A stretch of DNA of 38,281 nt. Origin: CAZFIM01 sp964519615. GTDB lineage: Bacteria; Chloroflexota; Dehalococcoidia; GIF9; UBA5629. The position numbers and the translations under genes were made by a program. The stretch is from NCBI GenBank assembly GCA_964519615.1, contig CAZFIM010000022.1, positions 1 to 38,281 on the forward strand, written 5' to 3'. The notes below the pieces were generated by a model. It was not told the origin of the DNA. It worked only from the letters and a program-made list of their open reading frames with translations, and ran no database searches. Shown piece after piece: positions 8,987-17,338 of the stretch. Position 1 is the first letter of the stretch; the number at the start of each line of letters is the position of its first letter.

Positions 8987-10246
8987 TTGACCGGTAAAAC
9001 TGACACCATAGCCATTATCGGCAGCGGCTGTGCGAGCGCCGAGTGCATTAAAGCGCTGCGTGCAAGCGGTCATACCGGGCCTGTACATGTGTTCACGGAC
9101 AGCACCTGGCCTATCTATAATCCCATGCTGACCACCTACTACGCCTCTGGCAAAATCGCATTCGAGCAGCTCTTCCCCTACGGCTCAGGAGACGAATTCT
9201 ATAAAACATATAAAGTCACCCTTCATCCCGCCTCCCCCGTCACCTCACTCGATACTGAAAAAAAGGCGGTTGTCAATAGAGACGGTCTGGAGCTTACCTA
9301 CGATCAATGCCTGATAGCATCGGGCGCCTCGGCCTTTATGCCCCCTATCGAGGGCTCACACTCTGACAAAATCTTTATGATGCGTACTGTCGAGGACGCC
9401 GTCAGGATGAAAGAAGCTCTCGCTAAAAAACCGCGCAAAGCGCTGGTCGTGGGTGCATCGATGATAGGGGTAAAGATCGTCGAGATGTTCCACAAAGCAG
9501 GGGTGGAAACCTCCCTGATAGACCTGGCTGACCGCATCTTTCCGCTTATCTCCCACCCGGAATGTTCCTGTGTGATCGAGGACCAGTTGAACCGGCTGAA
9601 CGTATGCTGTACATTCGGTACCAGCGTTAAAAGGTTTGAGGAGTATAACGGCGGCATAAGGGCATATTTCAGCGATGACGCTTTTCTGGAGGCAGACCTG
9701 GCCGTTATGTGTATAGGCGTACGTCCCAATATCTCCTTCATCAATAGAAACCAGGTAAGCGTACAGCAGGGAGTGCTGGTCAATGAACGGATGATGACCA
9801 GCGTACCGGGTCTCTATGCCGCCGGTGACGCGGCGCAGGGGAACAACCTGCTTACAGGCACAGCGCAGGTGATCGGACTGTGGGCCAACGCCCGCTATCA
9901 GGGACGCACCGCCGGCAGAAATATGGCGGGCGCGGATGAGCCATTCCCGGGGAATATACCGCACAATATAACGCATTTCATGGGCATGGATTTTATCGGC
10001 ATCGGCGATACCTGCCGGTACGATAAAACGGAGAAATCGCATAACGGGGCGCGTTTTATCCAGCTTTTCTGGAGAGACGGCCTGCTCACGGGAGCTAACT
10101 TTATAGATATGTGCGCTGAAGCGGGAATAATCAAAAACGCCGTTGTAAAAGGGCTGCTGCAAAACAGGCATGACTCTGATATTCCCGTACCTGTGGTACA
10201 AAACCTGCTGATTAAGAAAATACTTGCGGAGGTAAATAAGGCATAG
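8987..10246 (+). CDS. FAD-dependent pyridine nucleotide-disulfide-type oxidoreductase
   Basis: NAD(P)H-dependent flavoprotein of 419 residues in the ferredoxin-reductase/NADH-oxidase class. An N-terminal FAD site IIGSGCASAE (10-19), a central nucleotide site VVGASMIGVKIVE (about 154-166) and the FAD-closing GLYAAGDAA are visible. No CxxxxC redox disulfide of the glutathione-reductase type is apparent. The start is TTG at 8987, six bases after GGGGAG (8975-8980). It overlaps the next gene by one base (TAGTG). Its position before a molybdoenzyme and a ferredoxin suggests that it passes electrons between NAD(P)H and the Fe-S subunit. Confidence 0.88.
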   Translation: MTGKTDTIAIIGSGCASAECIKALRASGHTGPVHVFTDSTWPIYNPMLTTYYASGKIAFEQLFPYGSGDEFYKTYKVTLHPASPVTSLDTEKKAVVNRDGLELTYDQCLIASGASAFMPPIEGSHSDKIFMMRTVEDAVRMKEALAKKPRKALVVGASMIGVKIVEMFHKAGVETSLIDLADRIFPLISHPECSCVIEDQLNRLNVCCTFGTSVKRFEEYNGGIRAYFSDDAFLEADLAVMCIGVRPNISFINRNQVSVQQGVLVNERMMTSVPGLYAAGDAAQGNNLLTGTAQVIGLWANARYQGRTAGRNMAGADEPFPGNIPHNITHFMGMDFIGIGDTCRYDKTEKSHNGARFIQLFWRDGLLTGANFIDMCAEAGIIKNAVVKGLLQNRHDSDIPVPVVQNLLIKKILAEVNKA

Positions 10247-12390
10247 TGGACACTCAAAAACTTTTAAAAGGGAAAATACCTTGTCCGGCGACAGGCATCG
10301 AGGTACGCAAGTCAATCTGTACAATCTGCGATCCGGGCAAATTATGCGGGCTTGATCTCTATGTGAAGGACGAGAAGATAATTAAAGTGGAAGGCAGCCT
10401 TGCGCATCCGTCCAGTGTGGGCACGCTCTGTCCCAAGGGTGCCGCCACGCGCCAGTATGTGTACCATGAGGACCGTATCCAAACGCCGCTCAAGAGGGTG
10501 GGGCCGCGGGGCTCGGGCAAATTCGAGCCTGTTTCATGGGATGAAGCTTTGAATACAATCGCCACTGCATTCAACCGCATTAAAAAAGAAAACGGGCCTG
10601 AATCAGTGGTTTTCTTCTCCGGCTATACCAAGTATTTCAGGCCTTATCTTAAGCGCCTTACTCATTCCTTCGGCTCGCCTAACTATCTGACTGAGTCCAG
10701 CGTCTGTTTTCAGGGCATGGCACTGGCTCAGAATCTGGTATACGGCGCACCGGGCAGCCCCGATTTCAAAAATACGCGCTGTCTGCTCGTCTGGACATCA
10801 AATCCGAGCTATTCCAATCCCGGCGCTATGCGCAACATATTGGAAGGTAGAGAACGGGGTATGAAGCTTATCGTTGTCGATCCCCGCAATACACCCACAG
10901 CAGCACATGCCGATATCCACCTGCGTATAAAGCCCGGTACGGACGGCGCGCTTGCGCTCTCCATGGCCAACGTTATAATCAATGAAAACCTCTACGATAA
11001 AGAGTTTGTGTCCCGCTATACATACGGGTTCGATGAATACCGCCGCTACGTGCAGCAGTTCGCACCGGAAAAAGCCGAGGAAATGACCGGCGTTCCGGCT
11101 GAACAAATAAGGGCTGCAGCCCGTATGTACGCTTCCACAAAACCGGCGGCAGTTATGCCCAGCGCCATGTCCATTGCCCACCATACCAATGGAGTGCAGA
11201 ATAACAGGGCTATCTTCTGTCTGATTGGGCTTACTGGCAACTATGATATCAAAGGCGGCAATATGGTAACGCCGGGCAGCTTTATTCACACAGTGGGCTT
11301 AATTCCCACCAGGGAACATGAGTTTTGCCAGAGCAGGCCGTGGATAGAAATGGCTCCCAGGATCGGTGCAGACAGGTTCCCCGCCTGGATGGATGCGGTC
11401 GATGAAGAAGGTCAGGTCATGCAGCTTCCTCATCAGCTTCGTTCAGGCAAGCCTTACCCGGTACGAGGGCTTATCGGCTTCGGCCTCAACTACCGCATGT
11501 GGCCGGATTCAGAGGGTTTTTTGAAAAGCCTTGATAAGCTGGACCTCTTTGTCAATACGGACATATTTATGACCGATAGCTGCAAGCATGCCGATATCGT
11601 CCTGCCGGCCTGTACAAGCGTGGAGCGCAGCGAGCTTCGCTGCTATCCTATGGGTTATATAATCTATACGCAGCCTGCTATCAAACCGTTATACGATTCG
11701 CGTTCGGATGCGGACATAATGTACGATCTTGCCGGAAGGCTGGGGCTGGATGACCCCCTGTTCAAGGCCGGATATGAGGCCAGTATAGATTGGATACTGG
11801 AGCCCAGCGGTATCACGGTAGCCGAGCTTAAAAAGCATCCGGGAGGCATGTTCGTACCCAATCCTGTAAGGCCGGCAGAGAAGAAATACGTTGAAAACGG
11901 TTTTCAGACTCCGTCCGGGAAGTTGGAGTTCACGTCTTCAATACTGATGAAATACAGCGCAAGTCACGGCTATGACGCCCTCCCCGCCTACCAACCACCC
12001 AAACACAGTAAAGAAGCCACTCCGGATATCGCAGCAGGATACCCGTTTATTCTCAATACAGGTTCCAGACTGTCCATGTTCGTCCATACCAGGACATTCC
12101 GCTTGAGCTGGACCAGCAGCCTGCGGCCAGCCCATCCCAGTGTAGATATCAATCCCGATGATGCGGCGGGATTGGGAATTAAGCAAAACGATGCAGTACG
12201 TATATCAACACCCAAAGGGTCGATTGTAATGAAGGCAAACCTCACCCGCATGGTACAGCCCGAAGCAGTTCATATTTATCACGGCTACCCTGAAGCTGAT
12301 GCCAACCAGCTCTTCGAGGCTGATTATCTGGATCCTGTCTCCGGCTACCCCGGATTCAAATCGGCCCTGTGCAAAATCGAAAAGGCGTAA
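10246..12390 (+). CDS. Molybdopterin-dependent oxidoreductase, DMSO-reductase family (paralogue 2)
   Basis: Second Mo/W-bisPGD catalytic subunit, 714 residues, aligning over most of its length with the product of 6769-8844 (shared GPES, GSPNY, TESS, RIKPGTDGALAL-type and NLYDKEFV-type blocks). Cluster cysteines are Cys25-x2-Cys28-x5-Cys34-x27-Cys62 followed by Pro-Lys-Gly; the five-residue gap is wider than the usual three. Asp29 directly follows the second cluster Cys, the position used by the catalytic Asp of acetylene hydratase, but this alone is not diagnostic. Cys154 in TESSVCF is the likely metal ligand. No Tat signal. GTG start overlaps the upstream TAG, with GGAGG at 10228-10232. It shares an operon with the FAD oxidoreductase and the ferredoxin. 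Substrate unknown. Confidence 0.9.
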   Translation: MDTQKLLKGKIPCPATGIEVRKSICTICDPGKLCGLDLYVKDEKIIKVEGSLAHPSSVGTLCPKGAATRQYVYHEDRIQTPLKRVGPRGSGKFEPVSWDEALNTIATAFNRIKKENGPESVVFFSGYTKYFRPYLKRLTHSFGSPNYLTESSVCFQGMALAQNLVYGAPGSPDFKNTRCLLVWTSNPSYSNPGAMRNILEGRERGMKLIVVDPRNTPTAAHADIHLRIKPGTDGALALSMANVIINENLYDKEFVSRYTYGFDEYRRYVQQFAPEKAEEMTGVPAEQIRAAARMYASTKPAAVMPSAMSIAHHTNGVQNNRAIFCLIGLTGNYDIKGGNMVTPGSFIHTVGLIPTREHEFCQSRPWIEMAPRIGADRFPAWMDAVDEEGQVMQLPHQLRSGKPYPVRGLIGFGLNYRMWPDSEGFLKSLDKLDLFVNTDIFMTDSCKHADIVLPACTSVERSELRCYPMGYIIYTQPAIKPLYDSRSDADIMYDLAGRLGLDDPLFKAGYEASIDWILEPSGITVAELKKHPGGMFVPNPVRPAEKKYVENGFQTPSGKLEFTSSILMKYSASHGYDALPAYQPPKHSKEATPDIAAGYPFILNTGSRLSMFVHTRTFRLSWTSSLRPAHPSVDINPDDAAGLGIKQNDAVRISTPKGSIVMKANLTRMVQPEAVHIYHGYPEADANQLFEADYLDPVSGYPGFKSALCKIEKA

Positions 12391-12409
12391 TTATCGGAGG
12401 ATGCAAACA

Positions 12410-12931
12410 ATGAAAAATATATTATATCTGGATATCGAGCGCTGTACTGGCTGCGGAGCCTGTGCCGTGGCATGCATGGACCAGAACGACATATTCCCCG
12501 AGAAAGGCCAGCCGCCTTTCAGGAGAATCTTTCAAATTGAGGATGGAGCGGGCGTAGATGCACCTATACGCTACATTTCGGTGGCCTGCATGCATTGCGA
12601 GGACAGCCCCTGCCTCATCGCCTGTCCCACCGGGGCGATCAGCAGAGATGCTGCAACAGGTGCGGTTACCGTCAGAAAAGAGCTCTGTATAGGCTGTCAC
12701 AGCTGCGCCCTGGCCTGTCCGTTCGGCGTTCCCCGCTATGATATGGAAGATAAAATGGTCAAATGCAATCTCTGTACGGAGCGGGTGGAGTACGGCCTGC
12801 TGCCTGCCTGCGTAAGAGTATGTCCCGTACAGGCGCTGCATTTCGAACCCATCAACGCCCTTCAGGATGACAAACAGCTCAAGTACGCTGTACGGACGGT
12901 ACGCGGCATTTCTTCAAACACGCCTGCTTAA
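12410..12931 (+). CDS. Four-cluster 4Fe-4S ferredoxin subunit (DmsB/NrfC/HycB type)
   Basis: Electron-transfer subunit of 173 residues with four cysteine groups: 12/15/18/22, 60/63/68/72, 93/96/99/103 and 119/122/134/138, enough for four [4Fe-4S] clusters. It would wire the molybdoenzyme(s) to the flavoprotein upstream. ATG 12410 is chosen over the in-frame ATG at 12401 because GGAGG ends at 12400, directly against the earlier codon. No signal peptide and no membrane-anchor gene follow, so the complex is probably soluble and cytoplasmic. One ferredoxin serves two catalytic paralogues here, unless the partner of the first lies elsewhere. Confidence 0.9.
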   Translation: MKNILYLDIERCTGCGACAVACMDQNDIFPEKGQPPFRRIFQIEDGAGVDAPIRYISVACMHCEDSPCLIACPTGAISRDAATGAVTVRKELCIGCHSCALACPFGVPRYDMEDKMVKCNLCTERVEYGLLPACVRVCPVQALHFEPINALQDDKQLKYAVRTVRGISSNTPA

Positions 12932-13295
12932 CGCTCAAAGGATATCCGCATATCAGCCAATGCATGCGTAGACGCTCAGTAAATCCGGGCCTTCCCTGCA
13001 GTAAGGGGAAGGCCTTTTATCATACTCGCCGTATCTCCGTACATGAAGGCGCATGATCCATAGTGATTCTCTCATCCGGTATGGTACAATAGTCTGCGGT
13101 ATCAGGCATCGATCAAAACGTTATTTCCCCACCCGAACATTTCTCTATATTGAGACGGTGATACCCGGTTTACCTGGCAGTTCTCGTATCGGTTATCGAT
13201 ATATAATGATTAAACATACGGCACCATGCGTGTACACGTCTGCGTTATTCTGACTCAAGTTGACTCATTGTGAGCGTAATTGAAGGAGGATATTT
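12932..13295. other. Intergenic stretch between ferredoxin and SDR genes
   Basis: Apart from the terminator at 12988-13018 and the SDR ribosome site (GAAGGAGG, 13282-13289), I see no supported gene here. A 66-codon open frame at 13053-13253 has no ribosome site or recognisable content. Confidence 0.6.
12988..13018 (+). terminator. Rho-independent terminator of the molybdoenzyme operon
   Basis: Perfect 9-bp GC-rich stem, arms 12988-12996 and 13006-13014, with a 9-base loop, followed at once by TTTT (13015-13018). It lies 57 bases after the ferredoxin stop and closes the operon. Confidence 0.88.
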
Positions 13296-14069
13296 ATGGG
13301 GAGAATCGAAGGCAAGGTAGCATTAGTAACCGGCGGTGCGCGGGGACTTGGCAGAGCAACCTGTCTGCTTCTGGCAAAGGAAGGAGCCGGAGTTGCCGTG
13401 ACGGATATTATCGACGATAAAGGGGAGGAGGTAACAAAGGAGATAAATCAAAGCGGAGGAACAGCCGGCTATTATCACCTGGACGTCACCAGCGAGGACG
13501 AGGTCAAGCGCTGTATGGCAGCGGTGCACCGCAAATACGGCAGAATAGATATTCTGGTGAACAATGCGGGAATCAGCGGCAAACCAAAGCCCACGCACGA
13601 GATAAGCGAAGACGAGTGGTACCGCATTATGGACATCGATGCCAAAGGCGTATTTCTTTGCTCTAAACATGCGATCCCTTATATGAAAGAGCACGGAGGA
13701 AGCATCATCAACATTTCATCGATATACGGCCTCGTAGCCGGCATCGACGACCCTCCCCCCTACATATATCACGCCGCAAAAGGCGCCGTTCGCCTGATGA
13801 CAAAGTCTGATGCCGTCTGCTATGCCAAAGATAACATCAGGGTCAATTCCATCCATCCCGGCAATATATGGACACCGCTGCTGGCCGAGATATTCAGTAC
13901 ATTTGAAAACCCGGATGAATTTCGCACATCAATGCTCAGCCATATACCTCTAGGGCGCTTCGGCGAACCACAAGACGTAGCATACGGCGTGCTCTACCTT
14001 GCCTCCGATGAGTCCAAATTCGTTACCGGCAGCGAGCTGGTCATAGACGGTGGCTATGTATGCTGGTAG
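13296..14069 (+). CDS. Short-chain dehydrogenase/reductase (SDR)
   Basis: Classical NAD(P)-dependent alcohol/ketone oxidoreductase of 257 residues. The Rossmann motif TGGARGLG (12-19), NNAG (89-92), the catalytic serine in ISSIYG (141-142) and the Tyr158-x3-Lys162 pair are all present. Asp37 at the end of the second strand favours NAD(H). ATG 13296 follows GAAGGAGG with six bases of spacing. It is separated from the molybdoenzyme operon by a terminator and stands alone. It resembles cyclic-alcohol or 3-oxoacyl-type SDRs, but the substrate cannot be assigned. Confidence 0.92.
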   Translation: MGRIEGKVALVTGGARGLGRATCLLLAKEGAGVAVTDIIDDKGEEVTKEINQSGGTAGYYHLDVTSEDEVKRCMAAVHRKYGRIDILVNNAGISGKPKPTHEISEDEWYRIMDIDAKGVFLCSKHAIPYMKEHGGSIINISSIYGLVAGIDDPPPYIYHAAKGAVRLMTKSDAVCYAKDNIRVNSIHPGNIWTPLLAEIFSTFENPDEFRTSMLSHIPLGRFGEPQDVAYGVLYLASDESKFVTGSELVIDGGYVCW

Positions 14070-14433
14070 CGCTTTTACGATTCGTTATTACAAGAGAAAC
14101 CCCGCTGCTAAGGCTGGACATGCGGTGATAAATTGAAGCGCGGTGAACATTTTCTTCCTCCTGCTGAGTATCGTCACCCGGCAGCAAAAGCTACTATTGG
14201 GGTAAACAACTACTCTTCCGGTCTCGTTATATTTGTACACATATCGCTTTACGGCAGATAAATACCATTAAAAACAGAATACTATTAACGCATCCGGTTC
14301 ATCCATGGAAGAAGAATTGATATAATATAGAGAAGGACCGGCCGCAACTGAGTTTATATTGATAGCCGGAATGATGAATCCGGCCGTTCCGTGCAGAAAG
14401 GGCCGTTCTCATTTATTACAACAGGAGATCAGG
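14070..14433. other. Intergenic stretch before the YtxH gene
   Basis: No coding region is supported. A possible promoter for the following gene has TATAAT at 14321-14326 and a weak -35 (TTCATC, 14298-14303) 17 bases upstream. The gene's ribosome site CAGGAG is at 14422-14427. Confidence 0.5.
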
Positions 14434-14628
14434 ATGAATAAGAAAGATGCCGAAATGTTGATGATAGGTCTGGGATCAGGGTTTCTAATAGGTAGCCTGA
14501 TTGCTCTATTTCTTACACCCTCTTCAGGGAAAAAGCTGCGAATGAGAATGACCGACATGATGGACGGTTTAACGGGAAGAATCAACAGATTTGTCGAGCC
14601 CGACAAGTACTCGCGCTTTAAGCCTTAA
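14434..14628 (+). CDS. YtxH-domain small membrane protein
   Basis: A 64-residue protein with a short polar start, one glycine-rich helix (about residues 8-29, GLGSGFLIGSLIALFL), then TPSSGKKLR and a basic tail, the usual YtxH layout. These single-pass proteins are often linked to envelope or general stress; the exact role is unclear. ATG 14434 is chosen because CAGGAG lies six bases upstream; longer in-frame starts lack a ribosome site. It stands alone, with a hairpin after its stop. Confidence 0.75.
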   Translation: MNKKDAEMLMIGLGSGFLIGSLIALFLTPSSGKKLRMRMTDMMDGLTGRINRFVEPDKYSRFKP

Positions 14629-14642
14629 GCCGTACTTCAACA

Positions 14643-14673
14643 ATAACAGTGGGCGGGTCTCGCTCGCTGTTAT
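14643..14673 (+). terminator. Probable terminator hairpin after the YtxH gene
   Basis: Arms 14643-14649 and 14667-14673 pair perfectly (7 bp). The inner bases 14650-14655 with 14661-14666 extend the stem to about 13 bp, including two G-U pairs, leaving a 5-base loop. The following run is only weakly U-rich, so termination is likely but not certain. Confidence 0.5.
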
Positions 14674-14849
14674 CTGTTCCGCATACTCACCGTAAAATCC
14701 TCATTCACCGCCTGAATACGGGAATTTACCTCAAGTACCGGCCAAATTCCTGGCAGCAGCAGTTCCCTGGATAGTATCCCGATTATTCCTGCAACTATAC
14801 TGCAGCGCCGCTTCCCGCCAAATTATCACCGCTTTTACCGAAATACCTG

Positions 14850-14878
14850 TTGACAAACAGCATCTCTTCTACTATTAT
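14850..14878 (+). promoter_or_regulatory. Sigma70-type promoter of the padR operon
   Basis: TTGACA (14850-14855), a 17-base spacer and TATTAT (14873-14878): near-consensus. The start site would fall inside the palindrome that follows. Confidence 0.75.
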
Positions 14879-14879
14879 T

Positions 14880-14924
14880 AACTTAATATTAGTATTAAGT
14901 TATATATATTATGAAGTATATACT
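14880..14924 (+). promoter_or_regulatory. Candidate PadR operator palindromes
   Basis: Arms 14880-14888 and 14893-14901 are perfect 9-base complements around a 4-base spacer, directly abutting the -10 element. A second perfect 10-base palindrome, AGTATATACT, lies at 14915-14924. Both precede padR, which fits autorepression by a dimeric PadR-family repressor. Which palindrome is bound is not known. Confidence 0.6.
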
Positions 14925-15009
14925 ATATGTAAGAGCAAAACCTCGCAGGGGGGCTAATCGTCACAAAGGGATTTTCTGATTCGTGTAGTAGCAGCGTGCA
15001 GAGAAAACG

Positions 15010-15381
15010 ATGAAAGAGATAAACGAACAGGAAAAGAAATTTCAGAAAGAATTGAACAGCGGGACAACCGCCCTGGTGCTGCTGAGCATAATGGATAAGG
15101 CTGAAGATCCTATGTACGGCTACCAGATTGCCAAGCTGCTCGAAGCGAAGACCGAAGATACGGACATCGTGAAAGGGGGAGCCCTTTATCCGGTATTGAG
15201 GTCGCTTGAAGCAAGCGGCCTGCTGCAAAGCGAGGTCGAGCCCTCAGTTGCCGGCCCGCCGCGGCGTTATTACACCATAACCGCTGCCGGGCGTGATACG
15301 CTGGGCAAGTGGATTGATTTATGGCAGCGGACCAGAGAACTCGTGGACGCCGTCTTAGAAGGAGATGACCATGATAAATAG
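15010..15381 (+). CDS. PadR-family transcriptional regulator
   Basis: Winged-helix repressor of 123 residues. The PadR core is clear: ALVLLSIMDKAEDPMYGYQIAKLLE (helices), a KGGALYPVLRSLEASGLL recognition region and the wing with PPRRYYTITAAGRDTL. A short C-terminal helix would give dimerisation. The start ATG 15010 has only a weak upstream purine stretch. It overlaps the next gene by 11 bases. PadR-HAAS-membrane operons usually sense membrane or antibiotic stress and repress themselves; the promoter palindromes support autoregulation here. Confidence 0.9.
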   Translation: MKEINEQEKKFQKELNSGTTALVLLSIMDKAEDPMYGYQIAKLLEAKTEDTDIVKGGALYPVLRSLEASGLLQSEVEPSVAGPPRRYYTITAAGRDTLGKWIDLWQRTRELVDAVLEGDDHDK

Positions 15382-16288
15382 TGTCGAACAATACCTGGCC
15401 GAGCTGCGGAAAGAGCTTGCCGGTAGCGACCGCGCCACTGTCCAGGACGCGCTCTCCGATGCCGAGGAGTATCTCAGGACCGCGCTTGTGAACGCCGGCT
15501 CCGCCGCTACCGAGCCTGAAACATTGGACGGAATCATAGCTAAATACGGACAGCCGGCAGAAGTCGCTTCTGCTTATAGAGAGGTAAGGGACCATATACG
15601 GCGGACAAAGACAAGCGTAGATAATGTCCCGGTGGAATCTCCGACGGAGCTTAAGCCCGCTATTGACAACCGGCCTTTTTATGTCCGGTTCTTCACCGTC
15701 TATAAAGAATCGGCTGCATGGAGCGCATTTCTGTACATGATCTTTTCGCTGATTACCGGCATCGCCTACTTTACCTGGGCTGTCACGGGCGTCTCCCTCT
15801 CGCTGGGACTGCTGGTGCTCATTATCGGCATACCCTTCGCCGGACTCTTTCTGCTCTCTGTGCGCGGGATAGCGCTGATGGAGGGGCGGATTGTGGAGGC
15901 CCTGCTGGGCGTCAGAATGCCGCGCAGACCTCTTTTCTCACGCAGCGATATAGGTTGGTGGCAGAAAATGAAAAGCATGCTTGCTTCCCCCCACACATGG
16001 ACGGCGCTGGCATATATGATATTTCAGCTTCCGCTTGGTGTAATATATTTCTCCGTCTTTATCAGCCTCATTGCAGTCTCACTGTGGGCTATAGCTATGC
16101 CCTTTTTGCAAATAGTCATAAACATACCGCTCTTTACCAGTTACGGTGATACCTACTATCTGGCGGGCTGGTTCATGCCCTTTTTTATTATCGCCGGGGT
16201 GCTGCTGCTCACAGCGACCCTGCACCTGGCCAAAATAATCGGCAGGCTGCATGGTAGACTTGCAAAATCCATGCTCGTAAGAGAATAG
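15371..16288 (+). CDS. HAAS (DUF1700-like) domain membrane protein
   Basis: A 305-residue protein with an N-terminal HAAS-type helical domain (about residues 1-75, EQYLAELRKELAG through IIAKYGQPAEVASAYREV), a polar linker, and four membrane helices in two pairs (roughly 118-145, 145-168, 215-245 and 265-290). HAAS domains commonly accompany PadR regulators. ATG 15371 is chosen over ATG 15365 because GGAG at 15361-15364 abuts the earlier codon and sits six bases from the later one. It is coupled to padR by overlap and followed 21 bases later by a lipoprotein gene. Probably an envelope-stress or sensor membrane protein; exact role unknown. Confidence 0.78.
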   Translation: MINSVEQYLAELRKELAGSDRATVQDALSDAEEYLRTALVNAGSAATEPETLDGIIAKYGQPAEVASAYREVRDHIRRTKTSVDNVPVESPTELKPAIDNRPFYVRFFTVYKESAAWSAFLYMIFSLITGIAYFTWAVTGVSLSLGLLVLIIGIPFAGLFLLSVRGIALMEGRIVEALLGVRMPRRPLFSRSDIGWWQKMKSMLASPHTWTALAYMIFQLPLGVIYFSVFISLIAVSLWAIAMPFLQIVINIPLFTSYGDTYYLAGWFMPFFIIAGVLLLTATLHLAKIIGRLHGRLAKSMLVRE

Positions 16289-16309
16289 AGAAGACAATTG
16301 GAGGAAATG

Positions 16310-17101
16310 ATGAAAAAATACCGGTGCACACTGGCACTTTTAATAGCGGCGGTTCTGTTGCTGATTACGGCGAGCTGCCACGCGCCCGTATATAAAAAAA
16401 CTTCAGGGCCAATAGTTACCTCAAGCTACAACTTTTCCGGCTTCACCGGAGTTGAAACCGGCTTCGCTTTCAAGGTAGATATCGCTCACTCAGATACTTA
16501 TGACATTATTATTACAACCAATGAAGACGTGTTTGAATACCTTGACATCAGAACAGTCGGCGATACCCTCAAGATTGATGCAAGAAGCACATATTGGACT
16601 TTCCATAATCCGCTTGTCACTATAACCATCACCATGCCTGAAATCAGTAATCTCGATCTTTCAGGAGCGTCTGAGGGGAATGTCTCCGGGTTTAAATCCG
16701 AAAAAGATTTTGAACTTGCGCTCTCAGGAGCAAGCGAGCTTGCGCTGGATATAGAGACAGGGAACTTCAAAGCTGAGCTATCGGGAGCAAGCGAGCTGGA
16801 GGGAAGTTTAAGCTCAAGCAATACGGAATTACTCCTCTCTGGGAGCAGCGATTGCAGGCTTAAAGGCTCCGGCGCAGACCTCGAACTCACGGCTACCGGC
16901 GCAAGCTCCGCAGAGCTGGAAGATTTTTATGTAAATAATGCCGGTATCAACTTGAGCGGTGCAAGCGACGCTGTTATTAATCTTTCAGGAGCATTTAATG
17001 CCGTCCTCAGCGGCGCCTCTTTCCTAGAGTACCGGGGCAAAGGCAAACCCGGCAGCATAGAAACAAGCGGCGGGTCATCCTATACTTTCAGAGAAGAATA
17101 G
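16310..17101 (+). CDS. DUF2807 (GIN-domain) lipoprotein
   Basis: A 263-residue exported lipoprotein. MKKYRCTLALLIAAVLLLITASC is the signal region with Cys22-23 in a TASC lipobox-like site. The mature part is a repetitive beta-helix with repeated L-S-G-A-S turns (about six copies between residues 115 and 240), diagnostic of the DUF2807 head domain. ATG 16310 is chosen because GGAGG (16300-16304) is five bases upstream; ATG 16307 and TTG 16298 are too close. It is the third gene of the padR operon. It is likely anchored outside the cytoplasmic membrane; adhesin, scaffold and signalling roles have been suggested for the fold. Confidence 0.85.
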   Translation: MKKYRCTLALLIAAVLLLITASCHAPVYKKTSGPIVTSSYNFSGFTGVETGFAFKVDIAHSDTYDIIITTNEDVFEYLDIRTVGDTLKIDARSTYWTFHNPLVTITITMPEISNLDLSGASEGNVSGFKSEKDFELALSGASELALDIETGNFKAELSGASELEGSLSSSNTELLLSGSSDCRLKGSGADLELTATGASSAELEDFYVNNAGINLSGASDAVINLSGAFNAVLSGASFLEYRGKGKPGSIETSGGSSYTFREE

Positions 17102-17128
17102 AGAAATCACGGTTGGAGCTCGACATCA

Positions 17129-17272
17129 TTACGCCACCGCCCGCTGCATTACAATCGTAGTACCGCCGGGCAACGCGGTGGTCTCGATCTCCGTAGCTAC
17201 CTCCCCGGCCGCGCGTACTCCGATAGCAAAGGTCTTACAGAGTACGGATGAGGTGTAATATACTCCCTGCGA
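17129..17272 (-). other. Start-less 47-codon open frame, possible gene remnant
   Basis: The minus strand carries 47 uninterrupted codons ending at TAA (17131-17129), with protein-like content such as AGEVATEIETTALPGG and TTIVMQRAVA. There is a stop just upstream and no usable start. It may be the tail of a decayed gene, or chance. Confidence 0.2.
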
Positions 17273-17338
17273 TCACCTGTGAAGTAGTATACCTGTTTTA
17301 TAATTTCCAGCTTAACGATACTATCAGGAGGGTTCCGA

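Larger units (their letters stand above)
14629..15009. other. Intergenic stretch between YtxH and padR genes
   Basis: Contains the hairpin at 14643-14673, the padR promoter at 14850-14878 and two palindromes at 14880-14901 and 14915-14924. No gene is seen. Confidence 0.6.

Noticed and set aside
9356..10324. 322-codon minus-strand open frame opposite the FAD oxidoreductase
   Set aside because: Antisense shadow; the plus strand has clear FAD and NAD motifs.
13053..13253. 66-codon frame between ferredoxin and SDR genes
   Set aside because: No ribosome site, unusual residue mix, no recognisable motif.
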